64,000 bases of DNA from Erythrophleum ivorense (GCA_026724425.1 JAIUCV010000392.1:62001-126000), one strand, 5' to 3'; counted from the first letter of the stretch, positions 10,511 through 22,238 are shown. The notes: generated by a model not told the origin, from the letters alone. Program-made: numbers and translations.

Positions 10511-13500
10511 CTCCGTTGCACGGATACGTGCTTCAGGCAACCGTACCCGTACCGGATACGTATCCGGTACGGATACGCATACCGTACGGGTACAAAACGT
10601 ACCCAGACGTTTCGTTTTGCCTCCTTACGTTTCGAAATGTTTCTGTCCGAACCGAAACGTTTCGAAACGGCTCAGAAACGGCGGGCGAAACGTCTTGGCT
10701 CGAACGATTGCATTTTGCGTCGGTTTTAACCCTCCTCCGTCGACTCGAAGCTCCAGGCTTCTCCTTCGAAGGCAACGTCGCGCTTTGCTCCCTTCTCCCT
10801 CGACTGTCGCCGTTTTTCGTTGCTTCTCGCCGTGTGTCGCTTGCTTCCTCATTTTCTCCGGCGACCTGTGCTTTGTTCCTCCGTCCGTCTGTCGTCTTCT
10901 CTGGTGTTGGCTTCTCCGGTGGCAGCTTCTCACTTCTCAGGTTCAGATTTGTTCTTTCGGCATCTCTGTGATTTTTTCTTCCGACGCTCTATGATTTTTT
11001 TTCTTCTGGTATCTTTGCAATGCTTATTAGATAATGGTTATGCAAATTTTTCTAGATAATGGTTGATTGATGCAAATTTTTCTGGATAATGGTACTAAGA
11101 TGCAAATTTTTCTGGTGTTGGCTTATTGGAATATTGATGCAAATTTTTTTGGACTCTTGATTTTGATCTTTTTGTTCCCCTAAAAAGCAAATGTGAACAA
11201 AAATAGCTTTCTATTGAATGGAATGGCTCAGTTTATTTGTCCTCCATATTGCTTCATGAATTAAAGAGGTGGTTCGTTAAATTAAGTAGCCTTAATTACC
11301 TTTCGAAACCTGAATTACACGTTGAACAGGAAGAACAAATTAATGTAGAAGGAAGATGGCCGAATAGTGTATGAGCATTGTATAAATGGGGCCTACAATA
11401 CATTTATCTTATTTATGAGTGGGTAGTGATGATGAAATATTCTCCTGATGATATTTTAAATGTGTTTTAATTTTGTCAAATAATGTATTTTGTGGATTGG
11501 AAAAATGATGTTTTTACAAAAGTGTTTTTGGGAAATAATGTATGAGTATTGTTCTATATGCACTAATAGTCTAATACACATTAGTCTCATTATTGCCCCT
11601 CCATTATAGGTATCATGGCAAATGGAAGTTCTAGTTCTGCTAGTAATCCTAGGCCTACTTCTTCTGCTGAATATTGTTCTAGTAATATTCTCCAAAAAGA
11701 GGGAACTCCTTTGTGGGCTTATGTGTAACTTTGATTGTTAGAAGTAGAGGAGAAGAAACTGCTAATTCTGGTGGAAACAAGCATTGGAAGTGTAATTATT
11801 GTAACCGTGAATTTCAAGGGTCTTATTCTAGAGTTAAGTGGCATTTGCTGAGGGTATCTGGTAAAGGAATTTCTATGTGTCCCAAAGTTGATGCTCATTG
11901 TTTAGTAGAGATGAAAAATTTGCAAAAGGAGGCTGAGAATAGATCAAAACCAAAAGAAGTGTCATTACCACCACCAGCTAGAGGCTTATCTCTTTTAGGT
12001 GTTCAAAGTGAGTACAATCAAGGCAAAAAGAGGGCAGTAGGTGCTTTGGAAAAAATCTTCAACCAAACAGTTAGAGAAAATTTGTGTGCAGAAATTGCTA
12101 GGATGTTCTATTCAGGTGGTTTATCTTTTAACTTGGCACGCAATCCATATTACATTAGCTCTCATCAATATGCTGCAAACAATATGATTTCTGGTTTTAA
12201 ACCTCCTAGTTATAATGCACTAAGAGGTCCTTTGTTGCAACAAGAAAGGGCAAATGTTGAAAGGTTGCTTGAGCCAATAAAAGGGACTTAGAGTGAGAAG
12301 GGAGTGAATATTGTAACAAATGGCTGGACTGATGTACAACGAAGGCCATTAATTAATTTTATGGCTGTATCTGATGGGGGTCCTATTTTTTTGAAGGCAA
12401 TTGATGGGACTAAAGAATACAAGGATAAATTCTACATAGCTGAGTTGATGAAGCAGGTAATTGAAGAAGTAAAACCTCAAAATGTGGTTCAAATTATTAC
12501 TGACAATGCCCCTGTTTGTAAAGCTGCTGGCAAGATTATTGAAGGTGAATATCCTCATTTTTTGGACACCATGTGTTGTCCACACACTCAACCTCGCGTT
12601 GGAAAATATATGTGCAGCTAAAAACACTGATGCAAATGAATTGGTATATGAAGAATGTCATTGGATCACTCAAATCAGGGATGATGTAATTTTTCTTAAA
12701 ACTTTCATTATGAATCATTCTATGAGGTTGGCCATTTTCAATGAATTTGTACCTTTGAAATTACTTGCCATTGCTGAGACTAGGTTTGCTTCAACCATTA
12801 TGATGCTAAAGAGGCTCAGACTCATAAAAATGTCTCTTTGCACAATGGTAATTAGTGATGAATGGAATACATATAAAGAGGATGATGTTGGAAAGGCTAA
12901 TACTATTAAAGAATTAGTTATTGATGACTCTTGGTGGGATAAGATTAATTACATCCTTTCTTTCACAAATCCTATTTATGACATGCTTAGATTTTGTGAT
13001 ATGGATAAGCCTTCACTTCACTTGATTTATGATATGTGGGATTCAATGATAGAACAAGTGAAAATATCAATATACAAGCATGAGAAAAAGGAACTTTCTG
13101 AGCATTCAAGATTTTATGAAGTTGTGTATAGAATTATAATTGATCGTTGGACAAAAAGTTGTACACCACTTCATTGCCTTGCTCATTCATTGAATCCAAG
13201 GTAAGTTCTATTAATATTCCATACTTATATTGTTGATATTCTTCCCACATTTAATTTTGTGCTAAACAAGTCTAATTCTCATTGTTTTTATTGTATACTA
13301 TACAAATATTACACTCCTCAATGGCTTGATGTGGCACCAACTAGAGTTCCTCCTCATTTAGATGCTGAAATTTCAACCGAGAGGGCCAAATGCTTTAATA
13401 TGTATTTTAAGGATCCTAAGGAGAGAAAATTGGTCCTTCAAGAGTTTTCAATGTTTTGTGGAGCTTCAGATGCATATTCATTATTTGATTCGTTACAAGA

Positions 13501-14159
13501 TAGGTAGAATTTGGAGCCTAAAGATTGGCGGTTAAATTATGGTTCTTCAACCCCAATGCTCCAACGGCTTGCATTAAAACTTCTTCGTCAACCATGTTCA
13601 TCATCTTGTTGTGAACGAAATTGGAGCACCTACTCTTTCATTCACTCACTGAAAAGGAACAAATTGAATCCAAAACGAGCTGAAGACTTGGTTTATGTTC
13701 ATACTAATCTTCGTCTTCTATCAAGAAAGAGTGAAAAGTATTCTAGTGGAGTGACTAGGATGTGGGATGTTAATGGAGATCATTGGGAGCCATTTGATGG
13801 GGCAGGCGGTCTTGAGGTTGCAAATTTATCTTTAGATGAACCAGATTTAGAACAAGAGCTCATAGGAAATGTTACTAATGTGGAAGATGAAGATGAAGAT
13901 TAACTTAGATTAGAAATTTTAATATTAATGCTTGTATGGAATATAACTTATTATGAACATCTTATTTATGCTTGTAATTTGTGATATTATTTATGCTATT
14001 GTAGCTTATTTATAATTTAATTTAATTTTTAGTGGCTTAGATTATTGAATAAATATATATATGTTCCCGTACACGTATCTTAAAATTTTAGAAATTGCCG
14101 TATCCCACGTATCGTATCGTGTCGTACCCAATACGCGTACCCGTATCGGTGCTTCTCAG
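10511..14159 (+). mobile_element. hAT DNA transposon, nearly complete, inactive
   Basis: The ends are imperfect inverted repeats. The left starts CTCCGTTGCACGGATACG. The right end, reverse-complemented, starts CTGAGAAGCACCGATACG. The element is flanked by a perfect 8-bp direct repeat, GGAATAAA (10503-10510 and 14160-14167), the size made by hAT transposases. Subterminal regions are full of short GTACCCGTA/CGTATC and TTTCGAAACG motifs on both strands, probable transposase-binding clusters. A GC-rich leader (about 10680-10980) precedes the transposase remnant at 11615-13903. Total length is 3649 bp. The transposase is broken, so this copy could move only with help in trans. Confidence 0.9.
11615..13903 (+). 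pseudogene. hAT transposase, BED finger / DUF659 / hAT dimerisation
   Basis: A likely start is ATG at 11615 (MANGSSSSA). Shortly after, near 11708, the frame shifts. The BED zinc finger follows (WKCNYCNREFQGSYSRVKWH, 11785-11845, then a later Cys). Next comes the DUF659/RNase H-like core: IVTNGWTDVQRRPL near 12310, ITDNAP near 12500 and TPCVVHTLNLALENI near 12570. The C-terminal hAT dimerisation region includes LALKLLRQPCSSSCCERNWS (13565-13625). Breaks: in-frame stop at 12289-12291, a frameshift at a T-run near 12560, and a stop at about 13505-13507. A GT donor at 13201 has no good acceptor before the next coding block (near 13310). The family's enzyme cuts and rejoins DNA; this copy cannot make it. 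Confidence 0.9.
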
Positions 14160-14167
14160 GGAATAAA
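14160..14167. repeat. Target-site duplication of hAT element, right copy
   Basis: GGAATAAA, identical to 10503-10510. Confidence 0.9.
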
Positions 14168-14569
14168 CAAAACACTGGACAGTAGACGAGTAAAATGTAA
14201 TATTAAATTATAGAAAAAGTGAGTTTTAATCACAGTAAAAAAGAGAAAACAGTGTGACCCTCGTGCCAGTGCCAGCAAACTAGAAGCAGATCAGGTGACA
14301 AGGGGATCACTAAATTCTCTTTGTGGAAACAAGGTTCTTTGCTGTAATTCAGCCATTCTCTCTGTCCTTTTTCTTTGGCAAGTGTCTCAGTTTTTTTAAA
14401 TTAATTTCTTATTCACACAATGTCACGAGTAGTGTCTGTGTTAAGTTAATCCATTGCGAACTCAGGATTTATTAAATAGGATTTAAGAATATAGAGATTT
14501 CATTTTAATTTGATATGATTAGGCTTATTTCTCGATTTGATTTTTTATTTTGGTCCTCTGCTTCTCTCA
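14168..14569. other. Right part of the inverted-repeat loop; no gene seen
   Basis: Sequence between the hAT insertion and the right formin arm. It resembles ordinary intron or intergenic DNA, and no coding frame was recognised. Confidence 0.5.
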
Positions 14570-15345
14570 TTTATGGTAGAGTATCAATTCATCTTGGGTA
14601 AGGGAAGACTATAAGTGCGGGTTTCTTCATTAAAAAACTTGTCCATGTTTGCCTACGAGCCTCTGGGTCCCTCCAGCTAGGGTGCTTCACACGGTGTCTG
14701 TACAAGAAGGCAAGAGCAGAGAACATACCAAGCATCACAATTCCAACAGACATGGTAATTGCAGCCTTCTTTGTTGGCTTGTTGGGTGATGTCGTTGCTG
14801 TTAGGTTCCGAACTGCCGTGCCATTGGGAATCGATGGTGGTGGCTAATTTGATATGACGGTGGCCCTACGGGATTCTCGCGTAAGAAAGGAATTAATGTC
14901 GGGAGAAGGTGGGGTGTCCAGTGGCGGCGAAGGCGACTCGGCGTGGCCTGGTGGTAGAGCAGAAGCCGCCGGGAACAATGGTTGGTGCAGAATTCTTCTT
15001 ACTTGAGATTCATTGAAAGTGCGGAAGTGAATGGTATTGGTCCCTTTTGTTGTGTATGCTACGTCACACGGAAGCATAAGCTAAGTTCATAAACTTTCTC
15101 ACAAAGCAGTGCCTCACATGCAAACATGCCATTGTGTCACCCGAGTCAACACTATTTGCCATGTGATACCGGAGTTAACATACTTAGACTTCAGACAATA
15201 ATCTTTTAAAAGTTAAAAATTGTAGGACTAATCTTGAATCATTTAAAAAGTATTAGGAATTAATTTAATAAAAATAAAATTATAAGGACTAATTTAAAAA
15301 TAGAGATAAATTATAGGGACCAAATGATTAATTTTCTCTTTAAAA
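14570..15345 (-). pseudogene. Formin (group I FH) 5' fragment, right arm of inverted repeat
   Basis: The minus strand repeats the left arm: upstream region (15345 to about 15030), ILHQPLFPAASALPP (near 14990), a proline-rich part with LDTPPSPDI, and TMSVGIVMLGMFSALAF (near 14720-14770). It extends further than the left arm into a juxtamembrane part reading RHRVKHP (near 14690), followed by degraded sequence. The frame is broken in the proline-rich segment (a stop near 14844) and after the membrane helix. FH1 and FH2 are missing. The arm points towards the left arm, so transcription from both copied upstream regions would converge. It is a captured or duplicated gene fragment. Confidence 0.7.
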
Positions 15346-15359
15346 ATAAAACTCTTTCC

Positions 15360-16186
15360 ACCCTTCTGTTACTTCTTTCCCGGATGAAGCTCCGAACTGG
15401 TGGCCTGAAACATGAGATAGCAATTAGTTTTGCTAGAAAGGCTAAGGAAACTCAACATGATACCTGGTCGATCTCCTACTTTGTAAGTCCTTTAAATGAA
15501 TAGAAGACTTCTTCAAACTCGTTGATCTTTCTACGATCGACCTCACTAAACAAATTCCAATATAGAGTTGCAATTTTGGTGGTAGTAATGCACCACGTTA
15601 GAGGAAAAATAGACGATTATCCTTTCTCAACCATAAAGGTGCGAAGCCACCAAAGGGACGATCCTAAAATGTTGGACCTTTCATCCCCTTAAAGAACTTG
15701 GAAGCCTGGTGATGTTAGACCTTTTTGAAGTTTCACCCATCCTTCTTCGGAATGCATGTGCACTTCACAAAAGTTAAAAAGCATGTCCACTATGGGCATA
15801 AAGCCATAGTTCATATGCAACAGTTGTTAAAAAACGAATAATCAACTAGCCTTTTGCTATTAGTTAGGTTGGGCACACGTTTAAAATGTCCATCACTTGC
15901 ATCTCTAGATCAGTGAAAGGAGGAATGATTCCATATACCCTAACCATAAACTTGTAAATTGAAAAAACCTTTCCCGTCAGTTTATAACACATCAGTTGAA
16001 CTCTTAAAACCACCGATTTCTTGCGGTTCCACTTAACGCTCAAAGTGCTCCATCCAAATTTGCGTAATATAAATATGTGTGTGTCTGTGTCTGTGTGTTG
16101 TGTGAACATAAATGGTCGTCTTCCATTTCTTCACATCAAAGATCACCCAATTTAGAATTTATGAACTTACTTTAGCCTTAGGGATA
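15360..16186 (-). pseudogene. Unrecognised coding fragment, part 1 (interrupted by hAT)
   Basis: The minus strand has pieces that look coding, for example VKWNRKKSVVLRVQL and KFMVRVYGIIPPFTDLEMQ (15864-16050), plus a degraded stretch towards 15440. Next to the insertion the frame reads NKPIPKAK followed at once by GTAAGT, a good splice donor. The upstream part of the same frame lies beyond the inserted hAT (17523-17708). I do not recognise the protein. It may be another captured gene fragment, like the neighbouring formin pieces. Confidence 0.4.
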
Positions 16187-16194
16187 GGCTTATT
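16187..16194. repeat. Target-site duplication of non-autonomous hAT, left copy
   Basis: GGCTTATT, identical to 17515-17522. Confidence 0.88.
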
Positions 16195-16734
16195 CATGGT
16201 TCCAAATTGCGGGCTGCATTACAAAATGCGGCCGCAATATTGCGGATGCGGGCTAGGCCGCATCCGCATCACCCCGCAATTACGGAGGGATTCAATATCA
16301 CAGGAATGGGCCGCATCGTAACGATGTTGCGGCCGCAATATAACGGTATCACGGATCTATTGCGGCGCATCACATAAAAGCAAAAAACACTACTAGCATC
16401 AGTAGATTCAAAACAAAGCTGTTGGCCGGCCCTAGGTTTCTTCCTTTCCCAAAGAACAAAATAGAAAAGCCAACATCAGCAAAGAACAAAAGCAACCAAC
16501 GGATTTGAAGTTTTGAAATCTGAAATGGTGAAATCATACCTGCAGGCTGAACCACAGCAGTTTGAAACTTGAATCTAAACTCTGAAGCCTCGCAGTGGAC
16601 TGTAGCTCTCTTCTTGCTCGAATCTAAAGACCCAAAGTACGTTTCTTGATTCTTAACTTATTGCTCTGTTTTTGTGATTGGCATTTTCATTTTCAGAGTC
16701 GACCTTCCATCCGAAATGTTGAGAGTGATGAGAG

Positions 16735-16936
16735 GAGAGGAGGAAGCCACGTTGCCATATATTTGTTTTAATATAATATATATATATATTCTATGATCAG
16801 GAAAGGGGGAAGTCAGGAAGCCATGCTGCATTTATTTGTTTTAATATAATATATTCTATTATGATAAGGAGGAAGCCAGGGTCACGTACCATATACCTAT
16901 TTTAATATAATATATATATATATATATTCTATGATT
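16735..16936. repeat. Imperfect threefold tandem repeat inside the hAT
   Basis: Three units share a core of AGGAAGCCA, a variable 10-20 bases, then ATTTGTTTTAATATAATATA, (TA)n and TTCTATGAT. Unit lengths differ mainly in the TA run and the linker. Confidence 0.7.
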
Positions 16937-17029
16937 TAGAATATAAACGGATCAAGAACTCATGCGTGTTTATTTTTTTATTAATTTTTTGCTCTTTCAC
17001 ATTTATATTATTAATCTCACTATCTCCAA

Positions 17030-17053
17030 TTATATATATATATATATATATAT
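17030..17053. repeat. (TA)n microsatellite
   Basis: A TA run inside the non-autonomous hAT. A similar run lies outside the element at about 17770-17793. Confidence 0.9.
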
Positions 17054-17514
17054 GTCTGTATGTATGTGTAATTTTAGATTAATTAAATAATAATTTATTT
17101 TTTTTACAAATAATATAGTATTATAAAAAAATTACATTAATATTACTTTTAAAGCACTAGTGGTATGCTGAACTTTTCTTTTTAAGGTTATCTTTACATT
17201 TATATTTATCTCCTTGTAATAAGTATGTAAATATATTTTTATATTATTTGATTTTTTTTTAAAATTTTTTCAAGTAACATTGATATTCATGTTCAAAATA
17301 AGCATTTATTTAATTAATATTAATATTAGACATGATATATTTTATGTATATGAGATATATAATGATTATACATATTTTTAAAATAATTTATGTAACTTCA
17401 AAAAATATCACAGCCGCAGTGACCGCAACCCGCATTATAACAGCTGCAATGCCCGCAACCGCAGTAATCGCAACGCAACCGCAACCGCATCCGCAACCGC
17501 AATTTAAAACCATG

Positions 17515-17522
17515 GGCTTATT
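17515..17522. repeat. Target-site duplication of non-autonomous hAT, right copy
   Basis: GGCTTATT, identical to 16187-16194. Confidence 0.88.
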
Positions 17523-17708
17523 GACTCTGTCGATCATTAGGTCTTCCTTATTCTTGGGATCAGTACGAATAATCATGTACAAATCAACAAGTTGCCTAGC
17601 TAAAATAGCAACTTTGAGAAATCCTAGGCACTTGACGCTTGCTGCGGAGCGATCCGGGGAAACATTATAAAACATTATAGGACCGAACAACCTTCGAAGG
17701 TGTAACAT
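17523..17708 (-). pseudogene. Unrecognised coding fragment, part 2 (upstream of hAT)
   Basis: The open minus-strand frame contains KCLGFLKVAILARQLVDLY and RTDPKNKEDLMIDRVNKP. It runs without a break into the target duplication. If the hAT and one duplication copy are ignored, it continues as IPKAK and a GTAAGT donor at about 16165-16170. It looks like an exon end of a real gene or gene fragment. I cannot assign a family. Confidence 0.45.
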
Positions 17709-17739
17709 TCTTTATTGCTGATTTTTGGCCTAGCCTTTG

Positions 17740-19373
17740 CCTAATTGGGTGATCAGACTCATATTCTTTAATATATATATATATATATATATATTTATGT
17801 ATATATCATATCAAAACTAAAATGAGAAGAAAACTTTAAATTGTGTTTTAAGTTGTTGCTACCAATATAATACTTCTGCCATAAGCCTCTCAAAATATTG
17901 CTTGCCATATTTGCATTGTGCAAAGTTCTCTGTTCTCAACAAATTACTATCAAACTAAACTAAGGTACAGATCTTTATATTTTTATTATAAGGCTCTTCA
18001 ATAAAATTGTAGTATTGTAAAAAAAATTTAAAATCCAAATTATGTTATGCTAAATTGTAAAAATTATATGTTTATCTTATTATTATTGAGATATTATAGA
18101 TATCATATTTTAATTGATAAACGTGATATTAAAGATATAAGAAATTTCATACAAATTTAGTCCATTACTATCAACCAGAAATGATAGCAATTTGTTGGGG
18201 AAACATAAAGTAATTTAAAAAGTTAGAAAAATCAATATCTAATACGTTGAAATGTTAAACAAATAAAGAAATAAGGAAAATGAAGTGATATAGTAGTAAA
18301 CCTAATCCATCTAGTGCATAAAAAATTAGAAATAAAATAGAAATAAAAGGAACAAATATAATTTTTGGGATGAAAATAACTTTTATACTATTACTTTAAA
18401 AAAATAATAAATATTATTAAAAAAATAACTATAAGAATATAATATATATTGTACAAAACTTTCTTTTTCTATTTTACTTTCCTTGGCCAGACTTCACTTT
18501 CCCTAGTGTCTACCAACATGGAAGGAAAAAGGAAACATTTTCACTTTCCTAACTTACCTAAAAAAAAAAAATGGCAAAAAAAAATCTAAAACGAAAGAGT
18601 AACAAGTGGTCTTTAAAAAGTTCAGTCATTTTAAGGTATTTTATTATTTTAAAAATTTAAAAATTGTTAAAATAATTATTCTTCACACAAAGGAAATGAC
18701 AACTAATGATTTTCTATCATTTAAAATATCTAATTTTTAATTCAATTTTTTCTATCAGTTATCATTTACATAAAATGATATTTTATTCTACCAAATGATT
18801 TTTATAATTAAAAAATATAGCCATATATAATTTTTTGGTTAAAATAATATTATAATTCTTTAACTTTATTTGTCGTTTCAAAATAATCTCTTGTGTTTGA
18901 AGTGTTTTAAAATAATCCTTTGACTTTTAAATATATTTCATAAAAAACTCATTTTAAGTGAATTTCATTAATATTTTAATATCCGTTGATTTTCATGATG
19001 ATTTTTTAGCCACATGTTTTTTTCCCGTCAATTTAAGTGATGACATGGCACCCATATGTATTAAAAAAATGCCATAATCAATAGGCAAAACATAAGCATT
19101 GATCAAGTTTTCTTCCCTGGGCATTTTGAAATGCTAGGGCACTGAGGCTTCTCTTCTCCCCAGCCAAGAAGTGCTCGATGGCGGCAGACAGTGCTGCACA
19201 GCGATTTCTCACTCTTTTTCTCCTTGTTTGCTATTTATTTCTTTCTTCACAATATGTTTGCCTCTTCTTCCATGCTTTCTTTCTATCCTTGTTTTTTATT
19301 TCCTTCTGCAACCTCAATATATAATTTCAAATATCTAATATCTCAAATTGAACATAAGACTTGTGTAACATCC
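17740..19373. other. AT-rich intergenic DNA; no gene seen
   Basis: Contains a TA microsatellite (about 17770-17793), a segment at 18395-18560 that resembles 47990-48110 (shared ATTATTAAA...TAACTATAAGAATATAATATA-type sequence before a pyrimidine-rich part), and a copy of a dispersed ACTTTTAAAT/GACATGGCA-type repeat at about 18880-19050. No coding evidence. Confidence 0.5.
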
Positions 19374-22238
19374 TATAATTTAATTAATTGAAATTATAAA
19401 AGAAATGGGACTAATTAGAAAATTATAAAGAAAATAATTTAGTTTAGAGGAAATTAATTAATTAATTTAAAAGAGATTTCACAGAAATTGAGGATTATTA
19501 TGAATTTTTAGGGAAATTAATTGAATTACTACTTCTAGAGGAAAATAATTCAAATTAGGGGCTAAATTAATAATTTGAGTAATTTTATAATTTGCCCCAA
19601 GAAAATTTAATTGAGGCTAGGTACCCTTAGAATTTAATTTATATTTGAGTTAGAAATGATTTTAAAACGCTAGGGCTCTCTATTTCTTTTGACTTTGATT
19701 CTGGAAACTAGTACCTTAAGCCTAGATATGGTAAAAGACGCGAAGCCCATTACTTTAGCTGGTGCAAAACGAATTCCCAGCCCTAAAACACTCAGCCACT
19801 CCATTTTTCTCACGTCAGACTAGTGCATGCACAAACAGAATGCTGGAAGAAAAGGAAAAAAACTCTCTGTGTTTCATAGTTTGGAGCTTGCTAGAGGGAG
19901 CTGGAAGGAGATTTGGTCTAGGTAAATGTAGAAAAACTTCTTCTACTCTTCTTCCTCTTCATTCTGATCTGAACAACTCATGATTTCATTTCCATTTGCA
20001 AAATCATAGGATTTGAAATTTGTTGGTTTTAGGGTGATTTTGAGCAAGTAGAGGAAGGAGAAGCTAAACTACGGTATGGGTTTAGTTTTCCCTTTCATTT
20101 ATGTGTTTTCCCTCCTAAATCACTTCTTTTTTATTAAGTTTTATGGATTATCATGTATATGTACGAAAATCAAGGACCTATTGGTGAAAGCTTGAGTATT
20201 TGGCACTCGGAGTTAGAAAAAAGTGTGATAAAAGGCTTGAAAAGGTGAGCTAATGATTTTATAAACTTCAACTCGTTAAAATATGGAATTCATTGAATAG
20301 GTTAAGTTTAGGAGTTGGTTTTTTATATGTTCTCAAGCTTGCTAGTGCTAGGAACATCTACATATGGTGGGTTAGTAGCAAATTAGGAGGAGGAATCATT
20401 TATGTTAGGTAACTAGGGTTTTTATTCCATTCATATGTGTAGTCATATGTTAATGATTGCTTTTACATGTAATAAATTTGATGCTAATGATGAGTTTGAC
20501 TATTCATGTTGAGTTTTACCATCGACTATGATTGTGTTTTAATGATCAAAGCTGTGATCATGGTTGTGATTGTGTTTATGTGCCATGATCATGTACCAAG
20601 CCATGATCATGCTTATTTTGGAGAGAGATGTTGCCATGATCGTGCCATTCTCCAAGTTATTGGCCAATAGCTATGGATATGGATATGTGGTTATTAGTAT
20701 GTAATAGTAATCATTTAATAGTCAAACTTACTTATTTGCTTGGTTCATGCATTGTTTCTTATAATTCTTTTATGTTAAGCATTATGATAGCATATTCTAT
20801 GTCATATGATGGAATTATACTTTGGTTGTTGGAATCTTGTATTACACTAGTTATGAGCTAACATTTTAAGTGAAGGATCTTTTAGTGGTGACAAGGAGAA
20901 GCTATCTAAGGCCTAGCCTTAATATCATAGGCTTATAGGCTAGTATTTTGAATTTTACTACAATGAATGTAAAAAATGACTATATTATAGCTTTTATCTC
21001 TTGTGTATGGCATTTATGCATCATGACTTGCCAAGTGTAAAATTTCTTATATTTTATATTTATAGAGTTAATATTCCCTTAAGATACCCTTTTGATTCTT
21101 TTGTATATGGTTCATTGATATGGATAGAAATCCTTGAGATGGAATGTAATTGTGATTAACTTTATGAAATTGCCTCTCTCTTAGCAAGTACACATTTGAT
21201 TGCCATGGAACCATGCGCTCCTTCATTGTATGCAAGTACTCTTTAATGGATGGTTGTATTTAGAGGTTGATGTTATTAGTTAGGTGGTATTTTAATGACT
21301 TCTAAATTTGTTAGAAAGGATGGTTATGTGTCGTGAATAATAGCATGGATTAGTTGGTGACTGTTAGAATGGACTATAAAAGTTCACAAGGTCATATCTT
21401 GGTCCTTTTGATTTTGGTATTGATAATCCCTATTTTGGCAAGTTTTAGCCATTTGGAGTTTGCTCTAATAGCTTGGATTGGTTTTGATGAGAGTTAGATT
21501 GGGTTAAGAACCATTGGTAGTTGAATTATAGCATTTTTGGAGCTTTTAGGGAAAGAGGTGTATGTTGGTGCCTACATGGTTGAGATTGCTAGTGGTTAGC
21601 TTTCATATGGTGACAAGTTGCTTAGAGATGCTTAGAGATTCCAACAACCAATTTGCATAGCAAGGGAGTGTTTCCATCTTAAAAATTACGGTGTTTTACC
21701 CCTTTTTTTAGATTAATGTTGCTAGTTCTAAGCCAATTGGTTGGGCCAGTCAATCGACTAGCTACGTTTTCAGATACATTAATTGCTCCATCTAAGGCAC
21801 CAGTCAACTGGGTGTAGAAGACCAATTAACCATCTAATAATTAATTTGATCTGACAACATTGTAATTGCTAGTCATATGAGCAGTTAACTAAGTACGACT
21901 GACTAATTGATTGTTTCTCTAAGATAATCAACTAAACATCGCAAGAAAAGATTTTTTTTTTTTTGAGTAAAATTTCAAGTATTTAATAGCCTTCTTAGGG
22001 GGTTTAGGAGATTCCTTAGTGACACTAGAAGGATGAATGATAGTTTGTCCATTTCTAAAAGTTGCAAGAGATTTACAAATGAGTTATTAGTCAAATTTAG
22101 ATCATAAAACATAATAGTGTAATTAATTCGAATTTTTAATATTTTATTAGCCGTGCTTCCAAGGTATTTTAGTTAAACGAAATGGTGAGCCTTCTTTGTC
22201 GTAACTATGTTGGGTTAAACATAGTTAAGGGTGTTACA
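19374..22238. repeat. Probable solo LTR of a Ty3/gypsy (Tekay-like) element
   Basis: The segment begins TGTAACATCC and ends GGGTGTTACA, an imperfect terminal palindrome of the TG...CA type common in long plant chromovirus LTRs. About 2.9 kb of non-coding, repeat-poor sequence lies between and no internal coding domain follows. The 5 bases on each side (ACTTG, CCGTT) do not match, so a target duplication is not supported. It may be an old or recombined solo LTR. The orientation is not known. Confidence 0.45.

Larger units (their letters stand above)
16195..17514. mobile_element. Non-autonomous hAT element
   Basis: The terminal inverted repeats are CATGGTTCCAAATTGCGGG on the left and CATGGTTTTAAATTGCGGT when the right end is reverse-complemented. 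A perfect 8-bp duplication, GGCTTATT, flanks it (16187-16194 and 17515-17522). The subterminal zones are dense in GCGGC/CCGCAA and GCAACCGC motifs. The 1320-bp element has no transposase. Its interior holds a short minus-strand reading frame (16370-16555) that I do not recognise, a threefold repeat and TA microsatellites. Confidence 0.88.

Noticed and set aside
10516..10994. Overlapping open frames on both strands in the hAT leader
   Set aside because: They come from GC-rich subterminal repeats and the leader. None shows a domain, and the transposase begins later.
12349..12718. Minus-strand frames inside the transposase
   Set aside because: Shadows of the plus-strand hAT transposase.
20540..20660. 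Recurrent CCATGATCATG palindromes
   Set aside because: Only a few copies of a short motif in AT-rich DNA. Not enough for a regulatory call.
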